From Butyrivibrio sp. UBA3740 (GTDB taxonomy: Bacteria > Bacillota > Clostridia > Lachnospirales > Lachnospiraceae): a DNA stretch of 7,916 nt. This document shows, one piece after another, positions 5,324-7,916 of this stretch. Location: contig DFGW01000214.1 of the NCBI GenBank assembly GCA_002372465.1, positions 1 to 7,916 of the forward strand, written 5' to 3'. Numbering within the stretch: the first letter of the stretch is position 1; the number at the start of each line of letters is the position of its first letter. The notes under the pieces were generated by a model. The model worked only from the letters and a program-made list of their open reading frames with translations, ran no database searches and was not told the DNA's origin. The position numbers and the translations under genes were made by a program.

Positions 5324-6337
5324 TTGTCAAAAAGAGATAGCAAAAAGATAACAATTAAAGACGTGGCAAGAGAAGCGGGAGTATCGATCTCCACCGTGTC
5401 GAATGCCCTTAATGACGTGAATGTTCTTCATCCGGACACTAAGGAAAGAGTATTGGAGGTGGCCAGAAGGCTTAATTACACGCCAAATCTCAACGGAAGA
5501 AATCTAAAGGCTCAGGCAACAGGGGTACTTGGTCTGTTCCTTGGGGCTATCAGAGGACCATATTACGGAGAACTATCTGATTCAATATATCGTGCCTGTG
5601 TGGAGGGCGGCTATGAACTGGAGATATTCCTAAGTTCTGATCCTTCTCACATTGTGGCAAACATCCTGGGACACAGAGTTGACGGTGCAATTATCCTGAA
5701 CTCGGCCATAGGTCCCCGGCAGGAGGAGATCCTCAAGAACCAGGGGATTCCCACTGTATATATAGACAGGGTGCTCATAGGGGAGAAATCCTCAAGCGTA
5801 GTATTTGATTCCAGGAATGGCGGTGAACAGGCGGCAAAGTTTTTGCTTGAGCTTGGCCATAAAAAGTTTATTTACATTGAGGGTGAACACGACAACTACG
5901 ATAGTAATGAACGTCGGGAGGGCTTTTTTGAAGTCCTTAAAAGGGCGGGAATTACTGTGGAGAAAGATTACATACTTGAGGGTAGATTTGAACGAGAGGC
6001 ATCCTATAAGTCCGTAACAGATTTTCTGGATTCTGGAAAAGAACTGCCGGATGCGATTTTCGCTGCCAATGACCTTAGCGCCATCGGTGCGCTGGAGGCT
6101 CTAAGGGACGGCGGAATAAAGGTTCCGGAGCAGGTCAGTGTCATGGGATGCGACGACATTGAGACTACAAGACTTGTAAGCCCCTCCGTCACCACCATAA
6201 GGACCTTCTTCGAGAAGCAGGGTATCATAGCGGTGGAACAACTTATCAGGATGATAGGCGGAGAGGAAGGAAAGTGCTTAACCCTTAACGGAAGGATAAT
6301 CCCGCGCGATTCTACAACAGCAAAGGATTCGTTATGA
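5324..6337 (+). CDS. LacI/GalR-family transcriptional repressor
   Basis: This is a cytoplasmic DNA-binding regulator of 337 residues, standard for the family. The N-terminal helix-turn-helix is TIKDVAREAGVSISTVSNAL (10-29). The hinge region NYTPNLNGRNLKAQ (51-64) includes Leu61 at the position that wedges into a central CpG. From about residue 66 onward lies a periplasmic-binding-protein-like effector domain with NERREGF, FAANDLSAIGALEAL and VMGCDDIETTRLVSPSVTTI segments. The start is TTG at 5324, preceded by AAGGGGAA (5311-5318). The ATG at 5302 is out of frame. Four palindromes with a CG centre lie in front of this gene, the permease genes and the binding-protein gene, so it very probably represses all of them and itself. 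The inducer is likely the imported sugar or a product of it (inference). Its stop overlaps the next start (ATGA), coupling it to the GH30 enzyme. Confidence 0.93.
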   Translation: MSKRDSKKITIKDVAREAGVSISTVSNALNDVNVLHPDTKERVLEVARRLNYTPNLNGRNLKAQATGVLGLFLGAIRGPYYGELSDSIYRACVEGGYELEIFLSSDPSHIVANILGHRVDGAIILNSAIGPRQEEILKNQGIPTVYIDRVLIGEKSSSVVFDSRNGGEQAAKFLLELGHKKFIYIEGEHDNYDSNERREGFFEVLKRAGITVEKDYILEGRFEREASYKSVTDFLDSGKELPDAIFAANDLSAIGALEALRDGGIKVPEQVSVMGCDDIETTRLVSPSVTTIRTFFEKQGIIAVEQLIRMIGGEEGKCLTLNGRIIPRDSTTAKDSL

Positions 6338-7677
6338 GAAACATTTCACTTATAGAGACCCATCAGGCCGGAGGGAAGTTCTGGGAAAGCAACGACAGCT
6401 TGAAAGACCAGGGATCCGCCGGTGAGATGAAAGCCATGGTGGTCTTTCCGGAAGAGAAAGAAACCACTATTCGGGGATTTGGAGGTGCTTTTACAGAAGC
6501 TGCAGCGCATACCTATAAGAACCTTGAGGAGGAAGCGGGCAAAAGACTTATAAGTGACCTCTTCGGAACAGAGGGACTTCGGTACAACATCGGCCGTATC
6601 CATATGAACAGCTGCGATTTTGCGCTGGGCAATTATACTTATATTGAAGAAGGTGATAAGACTCTTGACACCTTCAACATTGAACACGATGAAAAAGAGA
6701 TCATCCCTATGATCAGGGAAGCGGAAAAAGAGCTTGGCAAGCCACTGGTTCTTTTGATGGCACCCTGGTCCCCGCCACCTTTCATGAAGACAAACGGGGA
6801 AATGAATCATGGAGGAAAGCTTAAAGAGGAGTACAAAGATCTCTGGGCAGAATACTATGTAAGGTTTATTCAGGAATACAAGAAAAGAGGTATCGATATT
6901 TCTTTTACCTCTGTTCAGAATGAACCAAATGCAACACAGACCTGGGATTCCTGCAGGTATGACACGGATGAGGAGGCGGAATTTGCCATAGACCACCTTG
7001 CTCCGGCAATGAGGAAGGCAGGACTTTCAGAGGATGTGAAGATCCTGGTTTGGGATCACAACAAAGAGATAGCCTACGACAGATTTAAGGGAATCATGGA
7101 AAGAGAAGGCGCAGATGAGAGCATCTTTGGCTGCGCAGTTCACTGGTATACCGGAGATCACTTTGAGAATCTTCAGCTGATCAAAAAGCATTTCCCCACA
7201 AAAGAGATATTCTTTACGGAGGGGTGCGTTGAATATTCAAGATTTTCTGCAGACGGAGACATCTACAACGCAGAGATGTACGCTCATCAGATGCTTGGAA
7301 ATCTTAAGAACGGCTGTAGCGCAATCTTTGACTGGAACTTGATTGTGGACTATCTTGGAGGGCCCAATCATGTGGGAAACTACTGTGATGCTCCGTTAAA
7401 GGCCAATGAAGCAGGCGATGATTATGAGAAGAAGCTTTCCTATTATTATATTGGGCATTTCTCAAGATATATAAAGGAAGGAGCAAGACTTGTCTGGTCG
7501 TCATGCTATACAGATAAGATCCACAATGTGGCTTTTGTAAACCCTGACGGTGAGAGGGTAATAGTTCTGCTTAATGAGACAGAGGAGGACCTTCCTGTTA
7601 CGGTGAGAGAAGGAGAATCTTCGGTTGATCTTGAGATAAAGTCACACTCAATCCAGACACTTAAATATTACGCTTGA
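6334..7677 (+). CDS. Glycoside hydrolase family 30 enzyme, cytoplasmic (glucosylceramidase-like)
   Basis: This enzyme should retain configuration while hydrolysing a beta-linked glycoside. The 447 residues show GH30 landmarks in order: RGFGGAFTEA (47-56), RYNIGRIHMNSCDF (83-96), APWSPPPFMKTNG (143-155), SVQNEPNA (193-200), HWYTGDHFE (270-278) and FFTEGCVE (293-300). Glu197 in QNEP fits the acid/base and Glu296 in TEGC fits the nucleophile. After the TIM barrel, residues from about 385 form the usual small beta-sandwich. No signal peptide is present, so it acts inside the cell on sugars brought in by the neighbouring transporter. The ATG overlaps the repressor stop (ATGA), with AAAGGA (6322-6327) as ribosome site. 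The motifs are closest to the glucosylceramidase/beta-glucosidase/beta-xylosidase part of GH30. Which glycoside is cut cannot be decided here. Confidence 0.92.
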   Translation: MRNISLIETHQAGGKFWESNDSLKDQGSAGEMKAMVVFPEEKETTIRGFGGAFTEAAAHTYKNLEEEAGKRLISDLFGTEGLRYNIGRIHMNSCDFALGNYTYIEEGDKTLDTFNIEHDEKEIIPMIREAEKELGKPLVLLMAPWSPPPFMKTNGEMNHGGKLKEEYKDLWAEYYVRFIQEYKKRGIDISFTSVQNEPNATQTWDSCRYDTDEEAEFAIDHLAPAMRKAGLSEDVKILVWDHNKEIAYDRFKGIMEREGADESIFGCAVHWYTGDHFENLQLIKKHFPTKEIFFTEGCVEYSRFSADGDIYNAEMYAHQMLGNLKNGCSAIFDWNLIVDYLGGPNHVGNYCDAPLKANEAGDDYEKKLSYYYIGHFSRYIKEGARLVWSSCYTDKIHNVAFVNPDGERVIVLLNETEEDLPVTVREGESSVDLEIKSHSIQTLKYYA

Positions 7678-7703
7678 TAAGGGTTACATAAACTAATATT
7701 TCA

Positions 7704-7732
7704 TTGACAAATTATACTATATCACTTAGAAT
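7704..7732 (+). promoter_or_regulatory. Strong sigma-70-type promoter for the downstream lipoprotein gene
   Basis: A perfect TTGACA (7704-7709) and TAGAAT (7727-7732, five of six) are spaced by 17 bases. Transcription should start near 7739. No AAAACGTTTT operator is present, so this promoter is probably outside the local LacI regulon. The transcript meets a terminator-like hairpin within about 20 bases. Confidence 0.75.
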
Positions 7733-7755
7733 TTTGTCGTGTAGTTAGCAAGGAT

Positions 7756-7784
7756 TACCCATGTGTGTACACATGGGTATTTTT
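7756..7784 (+). terminator. Intrinsic terminator or attenuator in the leader
   Basis: TACCCATGTG (7756-7765) pairs perfectly with CACATGGGTA (7770-7779) around a TGTA loop, followed by five T (7780-7784). It is the only strong terminator after the GH30 gene. However, it lies downstream of the promoter at 7704-7732 and upstream of the next start codon, so it could also attenuate the next gene. As DNA the arms form a palindrome of 11-base half-sites and could bind a protein. Confidence 0.85.
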
Positions 7785-7828
7785 GCGCGACAATTTTTGT
7801 ACGCCTAGTTTTAGGCAGGAGGAATATT

Positions 7829-7916
7829 ATGAAGAGATTTTTTGCAACTATTATTGCAGGCGTTTCTTGCGTAGCAATGCTTGCAGGATGCGGCAATTCT
7901 GCATCAACAGAAACAG
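7829..7916 (+). CDS. Lipoprotein, 5' end only (possibly another solute-binding protein)
   Basis: The 29 visible residues start MKRFFATIIAGVSCVAMLAG and continue with C, then GNSAS. This is a lipoprotein signal peptide with lipobox L-A-G-C and the lipidated Cys at residue 21. The ribosome site AGGAGG (7817-7822) lies six bases before the ATG. A small hairpin, GCCTA-GTTT-TAGGC (7803-7816), sits directly before it. A solute-binding protein is a reasonable guess from the resemblance to the lipoprotein at 3550 and from the context. Only the signal peptide is visible, so the function is unknown. Confidence 0.85.
   Translation, partial: MKRFFATIIAGVSCVAMLAGCGNSASTET

Noticed and set aside
5805..6017. 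70-codon plus-strand frame inside the repressor gene
   Set aside because: It is out of frame with a complete LacI-family protein and has no separate support.
6346..6996. 216-codon open frame on the minus strand
   Set aside because: It is antisense to the GH30 gene, whose catalytic motifs are intact on the plus strand. The product resembles nothing known.
7734..7816. Metabolite riboswitch in the leader of the last gene
   Set aside because: The leader is too short, and I recognise no conserved aptamer core. Only simple hairpins are visible.
1..7916. tRNA, rRNA, CRISPR array, insertion sequence or attachment site
   Set aside because: I found no cloverleaf, spaced direct repeats, transposase motifs or terminal inverted repeats on either strand.

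Overview
The window looks like a low- to mid-GC Gram-positive (Firmicutes) chromosome, most likely a gut or rumen member of the Lachnospiraceae such as a Butyrivibrio relative. This placement is an inference from several features: the Gram-positive lipoprotein signals, strong AGGAGG ribosome sites, a split transketolase whose C-terminal subunit precedes rpe, AGA as a favoured Arg codon, and LplB/YtcP-type sugar permeases. No marker gene fixes the genus.

Layout. Positions 1-775 hold the tail of a pentose-phosphate operon: the end of the transketolase C-terminal subunit, then rpe, joined by a TAATG overlap. A strong palindromic terminator closes the operon. On the opposite strand the same palindrome forms the last codons of a truncated AraC-type regulator remnant (772-912) that carries no annotation-sized ORF. 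Positions 913-1104 are an AT-rich control region. Positions 1105-5205 encode two carbohydrate ABC permeases and a solute-binding lipoprotein, with no ATPase. Positions 5324-7677 encode a LacI-family repressor and a cytoplasmic GH30 glycoside hydrolase, overlapping by ATGA. A promoter-terminator leader (7704-7784) then precedes the start of another lipoprotein gene (7829 to the window end).

How it works together. Four near-identical palindromes with core AAAAACGTTTTT lie at 938-953, 1057-1074, 3498-3513 and 5258-5271. One or two precede the permease pair, one precedes the binding-protein gene, and one precedes the repressor gene itself. The three placed beside recognisable promoters sit where a bound repressor would block RNA polymerase. 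The simplest reading is a self-contained local regulon. The LacI protein represses its own operon (with the GH30 enzyme) and the transporter. An imported beta-linked oligosaccharide or glycoside, or a product of it, would relieve repression. The GH30 enzyme, which has no export signal, would cleave the sugar in the cytoplasm. Energy for import must come from an ATPase encoded elsewhere.

The parts are familiar protein families. I see no wholly new system. The most unusual points are the roughly 170-residue membrane extension on the first permease, the convergent terminator that encodes KLMES-stop on both strands, the operator nested inside a larger GC-rich palindrome, and the promoter that reads straight into a terminator before the last gene.
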